Shown here in pieces: positions 1 to 14,800 of a stretch of 64,000 nucleotides of DNA. Location: contig JAMKCF010000023.1 of assembly GCA_023634235.1 (NCBI GenBank), forward strand, positions 3,757,001 through 3,821,000. Direction: 5' to 3'. Source of the DNA: Pisaster brevispinus (taxonomy: Eukaryota > Echinodermata > Asteroidea > Forcipulatida > Asteriidae). Both the position numbers and the translations under genes were made by a program. Under the pieces are notes generated by a model. The model ran no database searches. It was not told the DNA's origin and worked only from the letters and a program-made list of their open reading frames with translations. Every line of letters begins with the position of its first letter. Position 1 is the stretch's first letter.

Positions 1-779
1 GTGACTTGACAAGTTGACTGGTCCTGCTGGACAGGCAATGGCAAAATTAAGGGCAAACCCTGAAGAATACCCTTCTCAAAAATACTCCAGGAATGGTCTC
101 AAAAGACACTGGTAATCATATGGTTATTAAGAATGTGCTTTGTTACTGTAATGTTCACACTATTTAGTGTTACTAATTGATTGTACAAGCTATCATAAAT
201 ATAACAGGCTATGTGTTGTTAAATTGTTATGTATGTATGCAAATAACTATTTTGGATAGTTCTTTGTTCCTTTAGTGAATTTGTATAAAGCAAAGAATTG
301 TCAGCATTCAATCTGACAGTTACACATATTTACAGGCATTATTAAATAACATCTGACTTTCAAAGCCAAATTTCCTTTCCCATGGCTGGGAAAATGGCAG
401 CAGGGACAATTAGTTACTGAATTGATGTACATCTAATTTCAATTCCATTTGTTGCACTTCATTACCAGATGAGAGAATGCCCAGTAGCTGATAAATATTT
501 CACCAGTAGATGAAAGTAATCTCAAATGCTGAGCGTTGCCATTAATACAAATTAGACAGCAATATTTTACAAATTATAATCCGTTTGGCCCTTAGGGAGT
601 CGGTGAAGCATATCGTTGTAATCACGGACAAACAGTGTAGCCGTCCCAGCATTTCCAGTCTGTCCCTGTCTCTACGTTTAGTCCACTGTTTGTCTCTACA
701 ACTGCTTTGTAGCTAGTCAAGCATTGTCTTCTTGAAATCATATCATTATGCTAACTATGAGTGTTGTTTTGTGTTATTA
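1..779. other. No gene seen
   Basis: AT-rich sequence with no exon-like or repeat structure that I can name. Confidence 0.5.
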
Positions 780-1215
780 TTGGCACAATATTTAGTGGGC
801 TGTCTGTGGGGTTGTTGGGGTGGAGGGGGCTCTTTGTAGGGTTGTTGAGGGTGGAGAAGGGGAAGGCTGTTTGTGGGACTGTTGGGGTAGAGAAGGGCTG
901 GGCTGTTTGTGGGGTTGTTGGGGTGGAGGGGGCTATTTGTTGGATTGCTGGGGTAAAGAAGGGGAATCGGCAGGACTGCTTGTGGGGTTGATGGGCTGGA
1001 GAATTAGGAGGGCTGTTTGTGGGGTTGTTGGAGTAGAGAAGGGCTGGGCTGTTTGTGGGGTTGTTGGGGTGGAGGGGGCTTTTTGTGGGGTTGTTAGGAT
1101 GGAGGGGGGCTATTTTTGTGTGGCTGTTAGGGTGGAGAAGGGGAGGGCTGTTTGTGGGGTTGTTGGTGTGGAGAAGGGGGAGGTTTTTTTATTGCGTTGT
1201 TTGGGGATAAGAGCA
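780..1215 (+). repeat. G-rich minisatellite
   Basis: About a dozen imperfect units of 30-37 bp built on GGCTGTTTGTGGGGTTGTTGG and GGTGGAGGGGGC, with many G3-G6 runs on the plus strand that could form G-quadruplexes. The open frames across it come from the repeat. Confidence 0.9.
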
Positions 1216-2640
1216 AGGTTGTTTGTTGGATTGCTTGGATGTGAAAGGAAGGGTAAAGATTCTAAATCTATCAACATTAACCATCTAAACCTAAATCCTG
1301 TTAAACATGTTAAACATTGGATGGCTGTTGCACATAGAAAATTAACAATATATTTATGATACAGTTGTGTCACACTTAATAATAAGCAGTTCTTATATAG
1401 CACTTTATCACACCTGAGGGCATCTCAAAGCGCTCATTATTTTTGTCTACGAGGTATGTGGAGCTGTGTTTGAAATATAAGACCTGTTTATTAACATAGC
1501 ACAATGTAACGGTTTACAAGGTGCTTGTGGCGCAATCTGCAGCCAACCATACCAGAAAACACCAGGGCAACTCCTTCTCTTAACAGTACGTTTACTGGAT
1601 TCTTTTACATATATTGCACAACACACGGGATCTACACTTTGACGTCTGCCATCCAAAGGACAAAGCAATACTGGTTAAGTGTGCTGCTTAAGGACCAAGT
1701 GTCATGACCGGGACTCGAACCCTCACTCTGCTGATCAGAAACACCAGAGCTTGAGTCTAGTGCACTTGACCGCTCAGCCACGACAACCCATATTTGAACA
1801 ATGCGGAGTGGATGGAGATCAATAACTTTTTAAGTTTACTGGTGGAACAAGGAAGTCCATGATGAGTCGATGTCAGCGGACAAGTAGAATGATAAACTAC
1901 AAAATAATCAGTATTAAGTCAGTGCAGCCAGCCGTACTATTCCACATGACTGCACTTGCACGTGTAACATCCGCAAGCTATGTACCTTAATAATATATAT
2001 ACAACTTCACTATTGCACTTTACTCTAGCAAAGTTCCTTCCTAACAGTCATGGCTTATAGGCTTAATTTGGTTAAAAACATAATTAGCGAAGTACAAGCG
2101 CATCTAATATTCAAGAGATCTGAAAATATGATGAGGCTCAACCACTCTGCTGTGATAGGCATTATGTGCACTATCTCCGCCCAGCAAATTAGGTAGATTG
2201 GTAAAAGTTCTTCAATGGCGGTACAATAATGATGGTAGCCATACCAAAACGGGATTTTATTACTGAGAATAATGAGTGTACCTCCCCTTAGGCTACTTGG
2301 TACATGTAGGTCAGATACACAATTAAAATGAACCGGTCAATCTTTCTGATTAGAGGTCTTACTGTTGTTAAGGAAGAATGCGGACATCACAACGTGGCAA
2401 ACAAATGACATCACAATAACCTGTAATCTCATTAACCACATTTACAGGGGTTTGAGGAATTACAGTTCAGGGTGCATCAAGATTAGTTCAAGATCAATAA
2501 AAGAGAACTGTAATAAGCTGAGGTTATGTTTGACTCTTTATACACACCTAGAGTTTCCCACCACTGGTTAATCATGAGTATAGTGTATCAAAACAAAAAG
2601 ATCAAGGTACTGGACAATGGGTGGATTCCACGGATAAATT
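1216..2640. other. Intergenic: SINE fragment only
   Basis: Apart from the S1 SINE head at 1685-1795 (minus) I see no supported feature. Confidence 0.5.
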
Positions 2641-2860
2641 GAAAGATGCTCACAGGGGCAAAGTACAAAGACAAGAAAAGCACACCAGGCCTGGAACCAC
2701 ACGCAGGCCATGGAGGCTAGGACCTCTGTTGCCCTGGTCTTGGTGTCCCTTCCAAAAGTTTCCCACAGACCAAAGGAACTGGCCTTTCCAAAATGTAAAT
2801 CATATGGCCTTGCCCTCTCAGAGATGAAATTCCAGACCTTGCACACAATGCAGAGCAGAC
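2640..2860. repeat. Dispersed repeat (GGCCTGGAATT...GAGAGGGCAAGGCC)
   Basis: Sequences sharing CTGGAATT(C)CA, GAGAGGGCAAGGCCAT and CAAAATG. Copies at about 2680-2850 (-), 4130-4175, 4325-4375, 4800-4890 and 58980-59110. Confidence 0.6.
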
Positions 2861-2949
2861 AGGGACTAAGATAAATGTATTCCAAATGAAGGAGTTACAG
2901 TGAGAACACAGTTTCCTCAACTTTCTTACCTAAGATATGCCAAAGAGTG

Positions 2950-3371
2950 CAGGGCTCGAATTTAGGGGGAAAATCCACAAGGCTGCTGGGCTTGTAGCTC
3001 AAAATGTTTACTGGACCAGTTATTTTCTTACAAGACCAGAAAGAAAATGAGAAAACAAAATTCCTGACACCTGGACACTGTTGCTTATAACATGTTTTTT
3101 TTATTTTAACAAGCACTAAGGCATGTTTGAGAAGTTTTATCCCATTTTGTCTTCATTGGTTTAAAGTATACTTCATCACTCAAGAGAACTGAAAGACATT
3201 CTTGAAACTCAAAGTCATTTGAACATAATTTGCTTGTGTTATTACACAGTGAAGTATTGTTACTAAATTAAGAAACACAAGCCAGCTGGACTTGTCAAGT
3301 AACAAGTTTACTGGCCCGACACTAAAATCACTGGCCTCAGGCCTGCGGTCCAGTGTCAAATTCGAGCCCTG
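2950..3371. mobile_element. MITE family M4 (CAGGGCTCGAA ends)
   Basis: Starts CAGGGCTCGAATTTAG and ends AAATTCGAGCCCTG, inverted. The interior has GGCCTCAGGCCTGCGGTCCAG and TTGTAGCTCAAAATG. A second copy in the opposite orientation is 8145-8479. Confidence 0.8.
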
Positions 3372-5312
3372 GAGTGGATATATATAAAAAGACTAATTTC
3401 AAAACAAAGGCTGTAAAGGTACAGGTAGCTACGGCTGCGGCTACAACTGTTGCTAAGGGTATTGCTAAGGATGTCAAAACACTTCAACTCATGATGATGT
3501 GGCAATCCAACCGTAGCCGTAGCTGCCAGATCAGACATTATGCAACATTTACGGAAGCATCAATAGAATGTATGATAACGTAACATACAACAGCTTGTTT
3601 GCAGACGCCAAAAGACTGTCTATAAAGTAAAGTCTAATATTCTAACAAAATCCCAGGAATCCCCTTGCACCAACCACTTGCAGTAAGAGAGTTGTCGCTA
3701 CAGTATAACTACTAAGCATCAGTTTTGTAATTCGGTATGAACTATTGATGGCCCTAAACCTTTTATCCCGCACCGACCCTAACGATCTCTTCTGCATCAT
3801 GCATGTTGGTTGTTTTCAACTTCTCATCAAACATTCATCAAAGCTTTTAGGAAATTCCCATTAAATTAGACTCCTTGCAAGTGGACTGTGATAAAAGCAA
3901 ATGTGGGGATAGTTCACCTGTTTTAATGTCAATGGCACCAACATTTATTACCAGGGAGGGCACTAGCATTGTGGAGTGGATTGCTGTTCAGTCCAGTGAC
4001 TCGTCTGGGGTTGGCTGGAATCAGACATGGTTGATGGTTATGTACTGTGGTACTGTCACTATACTGGAAAAAGATGCTACTCTGTTTGTTTTGGGGCCTA
4101 CTAAAGGGCGAGTTATCTTTTGAATGAGTTCAGGCCTGGAATTCCACTTTTGAGAGGGCAAGGCCATTTTCATTTGGGAAGTTTGTACAGAATAAACCTA
4201 GACAGGAAGTATCAAACAGGTATAAATGAGCAATTAATTTGGTATATTAATTAAAGGAAACAAGATGACTTGTGTAGTACTCAGGCAAGATGGATATGAC
4301 ATGAGAGGTGTGCAGTTGTACCGAGAACAGACCTGGAATTTCATCTTTGAGAGGGCAGGGCCATTTTGATTTTGCAAAGGGCGCTTCCCTTGGGATATCT
4401 CAAAGTCTCCGGGGGCATGTTGGTGCCGAGCAGTCTAGTTCACTGGACCCAAGCTCTGGTGTTGTCAGCAGCAGAACATGGGTTTGAATCCCGGTCATGA
4501 CACTTGTGCCCTTGAGCAAGGCACTTATAAATCATAATTGCTTCGTAAAAAGTTGGGAAGGCACTGCATTCTGCTCTACCAACCAGGCTTCTAGTGGATG
4601 ATACCTATGCTTTCATCCTTATGGACTGTGAAGGAGGTAATCCTGTTTCAGCCCCAGGAGTAGGTGGCAATGTGCCCCTGGTGGCAGTTGATTTGGGTGG
4701 ACAGCCCAAAATCAGTTTAAGTGTAGCCCTCACCTTAAAGTGGCGATCCTGCCTTGTGGTGTTTGGCAATATCTCATTAAAACAACATTTTAAAAAATTA
4801 AATAAACAACTTTTAATGGGGCAACAAGGCCAAGACAAGGGCAACAAGGCCAAGACAAGGGCAACTGAGAACATGGCCTCTGTTTAATTCCAGGTCTTAG
4901 AGTAGGTATTTTTTCCTCCTGAAGGTCAGGGCACCTCAAAGGAGGAAAATGTCAAATTCTCTAGAGCAGCTCCAGGCATTAATTCCAGGACTAGCTATTG
5001 AGATAATTGCCTCAAAACAGCTGAAAACTCCAAAAGATTTAACACTGCTTCCTGCCTCAGGGTCACCAAGAATGATTGCTCTCCGAGTTGAAATTGTTTG
5101 GTTTTTAAAATGTGGCCAGTATGCCAGGTTAGCTTACAGCATTAGCACCAAGACTATAATAAACAGGGCCATGCTTGCTAGAATAAGGTTACCAGCCAAA
5201 ATACCATATCACATGCACCGCTTGTGACTGGTTTCCTGCTTAATTTTGCTCAGCAGAAAATTATTAAGCAACATTTTCTGCTTAGGCAGCTCTATGAGAG
5301 TGGGCCCAGGAA

Positions 5313-8144
5313 GCATTGAATACCCATTCTACTCTTTATCTATGCCAAAGCTTTGTGTTGTTTTACAGAAGAATGGATGGAATATCTAGTCTTTAAGAAG
5401 TGAATTTCGAGATGTGTACTTCAATGGATTGTCACGCAGGACAAGGGCCAATGGTGAAGCCTCCCCATTGTCATGCAATTAGTTATAACATAGAGGGCAG
5501 TATACTGCATTTGTCTGAAGGTCAGCACTAGCAATTAAAAAGACACACATTAATCACTGCTTGTATGGCCCTTCCCTTTTACAAACAACAGAGGGCAGTA
5601 TTCAAATAATGGCCAATTCAAACACTAAGGGTATGAGGTTTTTATGAACCAGAGTATGTACATTGTACAGGAACATGTACAACATTGGGATGCTGTCTTT
5701 TTTTTTTACACCTTACTAATACGGCAAATTGTGCATATTGTGTATATGTGAAATTGCTGTATGAAAAACTTGAGGGTGTCTCAACTCACAGGCAAAACAT
5801 TTCTCCCGAAACAAAACTACCCTATGAAACCATTATGAACTTCTTGTATCAATAATAGACAGATGTTTTCTCTTTGCAAAAGTTGTACTTTGTAAAATCT
5901 CAAGGAAAGAGCTTTCGGTTGGATGAAATAACAGCACCCTGTAGATTTTCCTGAGTGTTTCAAAAGGACAGATGAGGTGTTAATGGGTACTTGTGTGTGA
6001 GAGAATCCACAGATAGCAATCTTAGTCTCCAAGGATTTCCCCTCTAGCCATTACCCGTGACATAAAACAGCAAAATCCTAAAGAAATTCCTTACAAGAGA
6101 CGGCAAGAGACCTAAGTCATATCTCTTGATCTTATTCTGGTTTTAAGATGCGGTAATGGAGGTACCTCCTTTGGAGGTTGTCCACTGATGTTTGACGTTC
6201 TCTCTAAGAACCCACAGGCTGGTTTTAGTCTTATCTATTGTTTGCCATACTGTCTGCAATATGTTGTCCCAGTTTTAGGATTTGAAGCACAAATGGAGAA
6301 AAGGATAAGAACAATATTATGTCCTTTAAATCTAGACTACCTTTATCATACTTTGTGTGGAGAGGTGGTTTTGGGGTACCGGTGCATTGTAATTTGCTTT
6401 GGTAATTTAGAAGCAATCTCCATAAAGAATCTTTGTTTTTTTGTGTTTTTTTGTGTTTGTTATTGACTGGTTTACATTAACACAAATGAAATGTCTGTTT
6501 GAAGCTCATACTTAAAATGAATTAATAAGAACAAATGATTCCTTTACAACTTCACTGCAATGTAATACAATCTATTAGTAATAACAGATGGTTTGCTAAT
6601 TTTCATTTTGTTTTAATGAGAAGTGTTCCCTCTCCACAAAGAAGCAATTTGCAACGAGAACATGACATTTCAAGCCAACCCTTCACAACATCTCTAGCCC
6701 TACTCTTCCTAACGTCAAGTTAAATCCTAACTACTTGACTCTGTATAAATTGAGACAGGTTTCTTTAAAGCTTTAACCAATCCTACCGCAGGGGCAGATG
6801 TGTATTAAGACAATGTACATTATGGAATGTTCCACTCCAATGCACAGATAACCCCAGCGCCAAGGCTCTTATCTCATCCATTCCCCGCAAAGCGGAGAAA
6901 CAAAAGTGACTGAGGGTAAAAAGTGCAGAATCTTCAGGGCGGAACAGCCTGCTAGATCATGCAGTAAGATTTTGGCAGGTGGCTGTGTGTTATTGGGTGT
7001 TTATCTTCAGGACGAGAGCGGTTTCTTACATGGGTCAATTCGTTGAACTCTTTGATGTGATTTGGAGGATTATAGGCACTTAATTGATCAGGAAATCAGC
7101 TAATCTAGACTATGACCTCATTACATTCTAAACATCACCTCCAAGGAATTCTGTTTCATCTTAAGCCGTTTCTTTTCATTTGATAAGCTAATAATCAGAT
7201 CATTAATAAGAATTCAACTTAGCCTAGGGTAAAAAGACTCTGTACTGTTTGAACAATTTGTGTCATACAATTCTTACTGACTTTGAGACAAAATATTCAA
7301 CGACGATTGAAATCTATGATTGGGAAGTTTCAGCTCTTTTTAGTTTCAGTTAAATGGTAAGTAAAAATTACCTTGGCGTCTTAGACTTTTCAAAAGTTAC
7401 AAGGCTCTCATTGTTTTTACTTTTGCCATTACTTTTTCATAATTACTCATAATGTACACTAAATTTAATAGACTTGTATTTGTAAAGATATATCAATGCT
7501 CTTCTACCAGACGTTGTAAAGTTATTAAAAAGTTGACATTTCTGAAGAGAAGTACAAGTTCTCAAGGAACAAAATCTACACAGCAAAAAAGATATACACA
7601 TCGTGTTACCGCAAACCGAGTATACATTGATGCCTCGCCATGCAACGCCTCAAATACATTACATTCCTGACAAATAAGATATCTAATTCTGTTCTTCAGC
7701 GAAGCAGTCAAACAAGCTATATGACATGTATTTAGAAATTGTATCATTTGAAATCATCCAGCAAGGCTGACACTGGTCTAAGCAGTCTATCTCTCTCTCT
7801 AACACTATGCTTGATAGAGTCAGATAGGCACAACTCGTCAAGGCATTACGGTAGTGAATGAACAAATGAATGAATGGATGATTTGTAGAACAACCATTTT
7901 GTAACTTTTTTTTGTGCACTATTTGGTCAAAAACTCTTCTTCTTTCCTGAAAGACATTGTGGTGAACTGTTAATTGAACTGTTATTTGTTGAACTGTTTA
8001 TTGAACAGTTATAGCGCCCTCTCCCATGTCTCCTGTTTGCAGTAAATAGGTCAAGGTTCTATTCCGCATACATACCGATATGCATCAAAGTAATACGTTA
8101 CACATTGTTTTAGGGCGCTTTTCACTACCACAGTAGCACACATA
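5313..8144. other. Intergenic, no gene seen
   Basis: Only short uncorrelated open frames. The missing last exon of RPAP2 could lie here or elsewhere below 11823; I looked for it by eye and did not find it. Confidence 0.45.
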
Positions 8145-8479
8145 CAGGGCTCGAAATAAACGCTGGACCGCAGGCCTGAGGCCAGTACTTTCAGCGTTGG
8201 GCCAGTAAACTCATGACCATATAAGCCTGGTGGTCTTGTGTTTTTTCAATTGACTATTGACCTCAATGTGTAACATCTTTGTGAAAAATGTTGACAATGA
8301 ATCTGATATATCTTTCAAGTCTGTTGAGTATCCAAGTAGCATGACAAATTTATATACATCTTCTCTTAGCGCTTGATCAACTCATTTTGAATCTGGTCTT
8401 GTGAAATAAATTGTGGTAAAGTAAAAATGTTGAGCTACAAGCCCTGCAGTCTTGTGGATTTTCCACAATTCAAGCCCTG

Positions 8480-10625
8480 ACTATCTATGCCTTGCTATGC
8501 TTTCTCCTATAACATCATATCTAACGACAAAAAAACTCCAACAGGTTAACTACTTCTACTAGAAAAGGCATGTTTTAAAAAGAGAAGACAAAATCTGACA
8601 GGACTGCCAACAAGTAATCACATCTCTAAGATCAAGAGACATGCTACAATGTCATTCCTTTTAAAACTGACACTCCATCTGATTACTCTGACAAGCTAAC
8701 CCGTACAAATGAAAAAATAAAATCTGTCAATAAAAGAAAATGGGCGAATTTTCCGCTGAAAATGTGGCTGCCTGCAAGGATGACTCAGAACACGTTGCTA
8801 GTAATCCCCTGAAATGGCAGTCCAAGATTCAAATCAAATAAGTGCACACTTTTCTCTAATCCTAAGAAACTAAGATTTGGTTTTTACCCTGTGACAGGTG
8901 ATCTGATTACAAGTACGTGCTTTTTGGACCTGTAGAGAAATATGCAAATGCTAAAACGGTCTCTAAAAAATAGAGGAATTCGCAAGATATTTCACGGAAA
9001 AAAGAAAAAAAATGCAAGATTTGTTGTTTGGAAGACAAGTTTGCTTCATAGACAAAATGTGTTTTGTTTGGGAGTAGCAATCCAGTTGAAAGTTCTTATT
9101 ATTTGTTGGAGTAATGTGCTTTGTTAAATCATTCAAATTATCATTTGTTTAATGACTTGATTTTGTTAGTGAAAAGTAGTATTAGCTGATTGCAAACTGC
9201 TTACCATCCAAAAGGACATAATTATGGTATAAATGCCAAAAAATAGTTAGTGGCCTGAAGTTTTGACTCAAGCAGAATCTTTTTTCGAAGGCTCAAAGAG
9301 AAAGACGCTGCTAGGGTTGAAATGCATCAAAGACACCTTCTTGACAAAACACTTTTTCATAACAGAGCCAACTAAAAACCAAAGAAACTCCAAACCAACT
9401 TTATCCCCTACCCCCATGGACAGCGTTCTCCCTTAACAGTGGTCCCCTGGCCAAAAGCCAGTTAAAACACCCGAGGACCAGCAAAAAACTCTGCGAGTGG
9501 TCCGGCTGGCTAGTTCAGTGTTCACAAAATATCGCTATTTAATATGAATTATGGACAAGTAAAAAAACTGACTGACTATTGAAATGACAAGTTAACTTGT
9601 CATTCTGGCCAGTCACTGTTCATTTCACACTTGATAAGATTTCCTTCCGGAAAATGAACCTTGGGACCTGTTAAAGCGCGCACGTTTGTTTCCTTCACGC
9701 GTTAAAGCAATGCACATGAGACCAAAGTGGTCCCAAAAAGTGCAAATACGCGCGAGACTTCCACGGTCTATAGTTTGTGTAAGTCTCGTGCATATCGAAA
9801 CGAGAAAACATGTCGAACTAAGAACATTTTTTTGTTCTGAAATCTAATCTTTGTTTTAAAAATATATTTATGAAAAAAATCTAACCGACAAAAATTTATT
9901 TTTTTTTCTTTTTATATAATAAATACAAGTAGTTTTATAATTATTATTGAAACAAAATGAAAACTTTGGGACAAGGATGCTTAGGCCTATTAGATCTAAT
10001 CTTTTCAGAAACCCCTTGTGTAAATCCACACTTGAATTAACCACTAGAAGCTGGTTTTATATGCAGATGCTGGATTGTCGCAAGGGCGTACAATTGACGC
10101 GTGATCCAGTTCATAGAGGACGCTGATGCCTCAACAATGAAAAAGCTTAGCGAATGGCAATTACAGCATCTGGCAATTACCATCGCGCGACCAAAACAGA
10201 GGATGAGGTCAAGTTTAACTCGAGTTTTCCTTGTTATATTGTTTAATTGATTTTACTTTTATATTTGTTATCACTTAGTATTACATTTCAAACAACATTA
10301 TATAATTGTCATGGCCATAAACTACATTCAACTACGATAATTGGCAAAACAAAATCTCGCCTACGTAAAACTCCATATGGTGCGAACCACAATGGTCCTG
10401 GAAGTTAGAATACGCGCAAGACCTACACTTACAGTCTATATTATAACAGTACACCCCTTACAAATATTCTGCCTTTTGATTGGTTTAGAGCATGTAACAT
10501 GATATGTCTAACTTGTACTAGAAACCATAGCGACCTATGTGCATTCTACTATACCTATAGCAACAGCAGCTTCTCAGTACCTAGACGTCAAGGCACAATA
10601 TATGTTTGGGGTGTTAACAAAAAAA
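8480..10625. other. Intergenic, no gene seen
   Basis: AT-rich sequence with degenerate repeat pieces near 9420-9640. No exon recognised. Confidence 0.45.
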
Positions 10626-10783
10626 ATTGACTGCTTTTACTCGTGCTATGGTTAATACTACGACTCCCTCGGTGATCCCCAGAGCGTTCTATTTTCCTTC
10701 GCCTTCCCCTCGGGGAAAAATAGAACATGCTGAGGATCACCTCAGGTGTCGTATTTTCAACCATAGCACTCAAAGCAGTCAAT
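10626..10783. mobile_element. Foldback element, about 158 bp
   Basis: Arms of about 70 bp: ATTGACTGCTTTT...CGTGCTATGGTTAATACTACGACT...TTCTATTTT and the inverse ending AAAGCAGTCAAT. Nearly the whole element would fold into one hairpin. Confidence 0.85.
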
Positions 10784-11822
10784 ATTTTCATGCCATACCA
10801 ATTTTTATCTTGCTTAAATCTACTTCCAAACAGAGGTAGCTATTTCCTAGGAAATGGCTATTTCTCAGGCGTTTGCCAGGGTAAGCAATTCATGTGAGAA
10901 AAGGTCAAGCAAACAGGGTTGTAGCTAGGGAAAATTGAACACCTTTTCTAGATCATTTGGAATCAGGCCTCTAAATTTCCGACAGCAATTACCGTCGGTG
11001 CCCTGTGCCATTGCCCTCGAAATCACTGATAACTCACAGCAATATAATTGTACCGTGCACTTTTTATCCAACTGCCATCGATGGCCTTTAGAATTGTAAA
11101 ATATGCATAATTAACTGACCCTAGCTATCGTCTGGTTACACATTTACATTCTTAGGGTTCGGATTTCTGCAAAAAATTCACTCGAAAGTTCCGCGAAACA
11201 AAGACCACATTGCGATCACGATCCGTGCAACAACTCAAGCAGTCACATCATTTTCAATTTACAAGCATGTAGTCTTTGTTATTCGTTACACTACGTGCTA
11301 CAATAAAGGCAAGAAACATTGAACGCTGAAGGGCGTTTCAGAACGTGAGAGTAAACGCCCTCTATTGGTAAAATTTACCAGTGCACTACGCGATAGTTTA
11401 CAAACCCAGTTACAACCGCCTTGACCAAAGATTTTACGTGTCTGCGCAATGCTTGTGAAAAAAGGTTTCCCTGGAAATTGCAAAAGTCATTTGCTGCGCA
11501 TTAACACCCTATACAGCATGCACTGTCATCGCTGTTGGACAGCTTGGTTTGCAAAGCACAGTTCCTCGGAAATTTACGAAAAAACTACACAACGTGTATT
11601 CTTCATTTTATTTCTCGCACATATTTCAATGATATTTTTTTAATGCTTTTACATAATTTTTGTGTCGGTCGGAGTTTGTTAATTTGCTCTCGATCCCGGT
11701 CGGCCAAAGCTCGTGCCGGTCAGACCTGACCGGCGCCGACCGGCGTGGCTACAACCCTGCAAGCAAATTATGCTCGAAACCTGTCATGTATGAGAGGAAA
11801 TGAGAGAAAAACTTGTACTTAC
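10784..11822. other. Downstream of RPAP2 exon 7, no exon seen
   Basis: Contains GACCGGC-rich repeat debris at about 11660-11760. No continuation of RPAP2 identified. Confidence 0.45.
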
Positions 11823-14800
11823 ATTGTCAGCAGGAGAATCGCTAGCATTGTCCAGATTGCCGGTTTAAATGTAATATTGTGACTACTCAGACGAAATGTA
11901 CACAACAAAGCTTGAAGATCTGATGATATATCTCGTAATGATAACCTCATGGGTACTAGGATTTCACAATACCTGGTGAATACAAAGACATGTTGGGAAT
12001 TTTAACTTTTTTTCCAGTCAGTTTTCTTTGTGGATTACTTGATGTTTAAAATAAAAGCCACATCCCCTTAAGTTGATCCCCTGGCTGCTGCTTCCCAGGT
12101 TCAGTGTTGTCACCAGAGCTTTTTTAGAACCGATTAATTTGACACTTTAGCCGAGCGAGCGAGGCCCTGAGCGCTTGCGCAAGGCATTTAGCAGGAGTTC
12201 AGGGGGTGCAACCCCCAGCGGGGGTTTATTGGGGCAGCGCCCCTTTTTGGAAAACATTCACATTTTACACCCTATAAAGTACATATTTTAAGAGTTCTAG
12301 ATCTTTAAAAAATTTTTATGGTGGCAACCGGGCCAAACAAAATAGGGTACATGTAGTTAGGTAGGGGTTTATGATTATAATTTTTTTAAATCATCACATT
12401 TTTTGTTACATTGACTTCTGAACCATACTTTGATTTCATTGAATTCTTTTTTATCTTTTCTCTGTCAGTAGGGTTTAATGTACACATGAAAATTGTTCCA
12501 AATAAAACATAAAATCCTTGGATGTCACAGGAACTTTCATGTAATCACACTCACTGGCTGTTCATGTTACAATAAGGACACAATAAAATTCCTTCTTAAA
12601 TTATTTATGTTGTGCGCCTAGGTTTATTTCCATGGGACTTGTGCTTTCCAGTTAACTGTTGAACTGTTTCCACCATTCCAATCAAAACTATAAGCCAGCA
12701 GATGTCAACACACTTTCCAGGTTTAATAGAGCACTATCTGACTATACCCACTCCTAAGGGTCACAAAACCACAAAGGCACATGTGCAGGCCACTTGGCTT
12801 TTGAGTGAAGCAAGAGTGCAATACAAACTAAAACAATGTACATAACAAATGCAGAGGATTAAGACAAGATATAATTGGATCTCAAGAGGAGTGTCAATCA
12901 TTCTCCCAGGAGGACCGGGCAACAGAGTGTCTGGGGCTAACATTAAATAAAGAAAACGATCAATATTTTTTTTTTCTTCCACTGTTGGCAAAAAAGTACT
13001 GGTTGGCAATGTTGTAACTTTGCATAAGTACTGGTCGGTATTTTTTAGAACTGGTTAGTGTTGACCAGCCCCGACCAGTGTAGTCACAGCACTGCCCAGG
13101 TTGTATGGCAAACTTAAGTGCGATCCATGACTACACGGCAGTTCCAGGTTGATTGGCTTCTGACTGGCACCCCGAACAAAGATATTGGCAAAATAGGGAG
13201 ACCGCCAACATAGGGCTGGATAGCCTAGTTAGTAGAGCAAGAAGTAAACAATGATTTCAGAATACAAATTTAATATTCAAACATAAGTTTGAAATACAGC
13301 TTTTGCAAACTAACGGACAAGAACATTAAAAGGAATGATTTAATATTACAAATTTCTTGGATGAATTAATCAAATCACTCATGCATGTTGCTTGGTCGTA
13401 TTTTGGAATAAGAATTTATGATCACATTTGTGATTTGTTATTATCATTCCATATACAAATCAAATTAGTATAAATTGTAGTGAGATTGCAATTTACTAAA
13501 AAAGCTTTATAATCTAAAGCAATAAATCATGAAAAAATACACAATCACAAATTCTAAAATATGGACATCGAGCAAAGCCCATAAGCATCATTCCTGAAAA
13601 ATCTTGTATTCATTGTCTTATCACAACTCAACTCAATTAATTTGGTTTTTACCCATACACCATAATTTGACGTGTATCAAGCACTGTATACTCAGCACTT
13701 TCCCAAGTTCTGTGAAAAAATCCACAGGCAAATCACTTGTGTGGGATTCGAAGCTATGACATTTGCATTACTAGAGCAGATGTTCAAATGTCCACAAAAC
13801 CTTTATATATTATATAACATGATACTCTTTATCCCTGATTCAAAATAACATATATATGAAATCGTTGCAGTACCTGCTGCTAAAACACAGGATTTGAACT
13901 GCCTCTAGCCACCGGGCTAGCTCGGTGGTCTAGTGGTAAGACATCTGCTCTTGGTTCGAATCCCATCCGAACGTTTTGCCTGTTGATATTTTTCACAGAA
14001 CTTGGGAAATTACTGAGTATACAGTGCTTAATATACATCAGTGTAAACACCAAATTTGTTTTCATCCCCGATGCAAAAATAAGATCTATTAATCTCAACT
14101 CAAGTTGAAATATAACTCAACATAATTTGTTTTTCTTCTAAATCACAGGCTTCTAGTTAATCCCTACAAAAGGAAGATGTAGAAAAGAAAAGTTCTGATA
14201 AAGGGAAACATAAAAACAAAACTTACTCTCGTTTGAGCCTGTCACTAACGATCCTTCTTCGAATCGACATCTGAGATTTGGAATCAATCAGAGGTAATCT
14301 AATCTTACAATCTACCTCATCTTTCTGATGGAAAAGTGAAACAAAAAGGCTTCCATCAATATAATATATATAAAAGAAAAATAAGGAGCATAACAAAATG
14401 AAAAAAGATCATCAATCAATTATAATTGCTCGTGTCAGAACTCTTCAAAGGCGTGTCGTGGCTGAGCGGTCAATTGCACTGGAATCAAGCTCTGGAGACT
14501 CTGATCAGTAGAGTGTGGGTTCAAGTCCCGGTTCTGACATTTGGGTCCTTGAGCAAGATACTTAACCATTATTGCTTCGTCCTTTGGATGGGACGTAAAG
14601 CCGTAAGCACGTAAAAGAACCCAGTTAAACTTATCGCTAAGTGAAGAGATTGCCCTGTGTCTGACAGTGGCTGCTGAATGCTACATAAATTCGTTTCATA
14701 ATTCAAAAAATTCAAAAAACCCGTTTTTAAATGTTTGTTTGTTCAAGTACTTTGAGTACCTTATTGGTAGATATGTGCACTATATCAGACTATATATTAT

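Noticed and set aside
820..1359. 179-codon Gly/Val/Trp-rich frame
   Set aside because: Translation of the G-rich minisatellite, with no domain.
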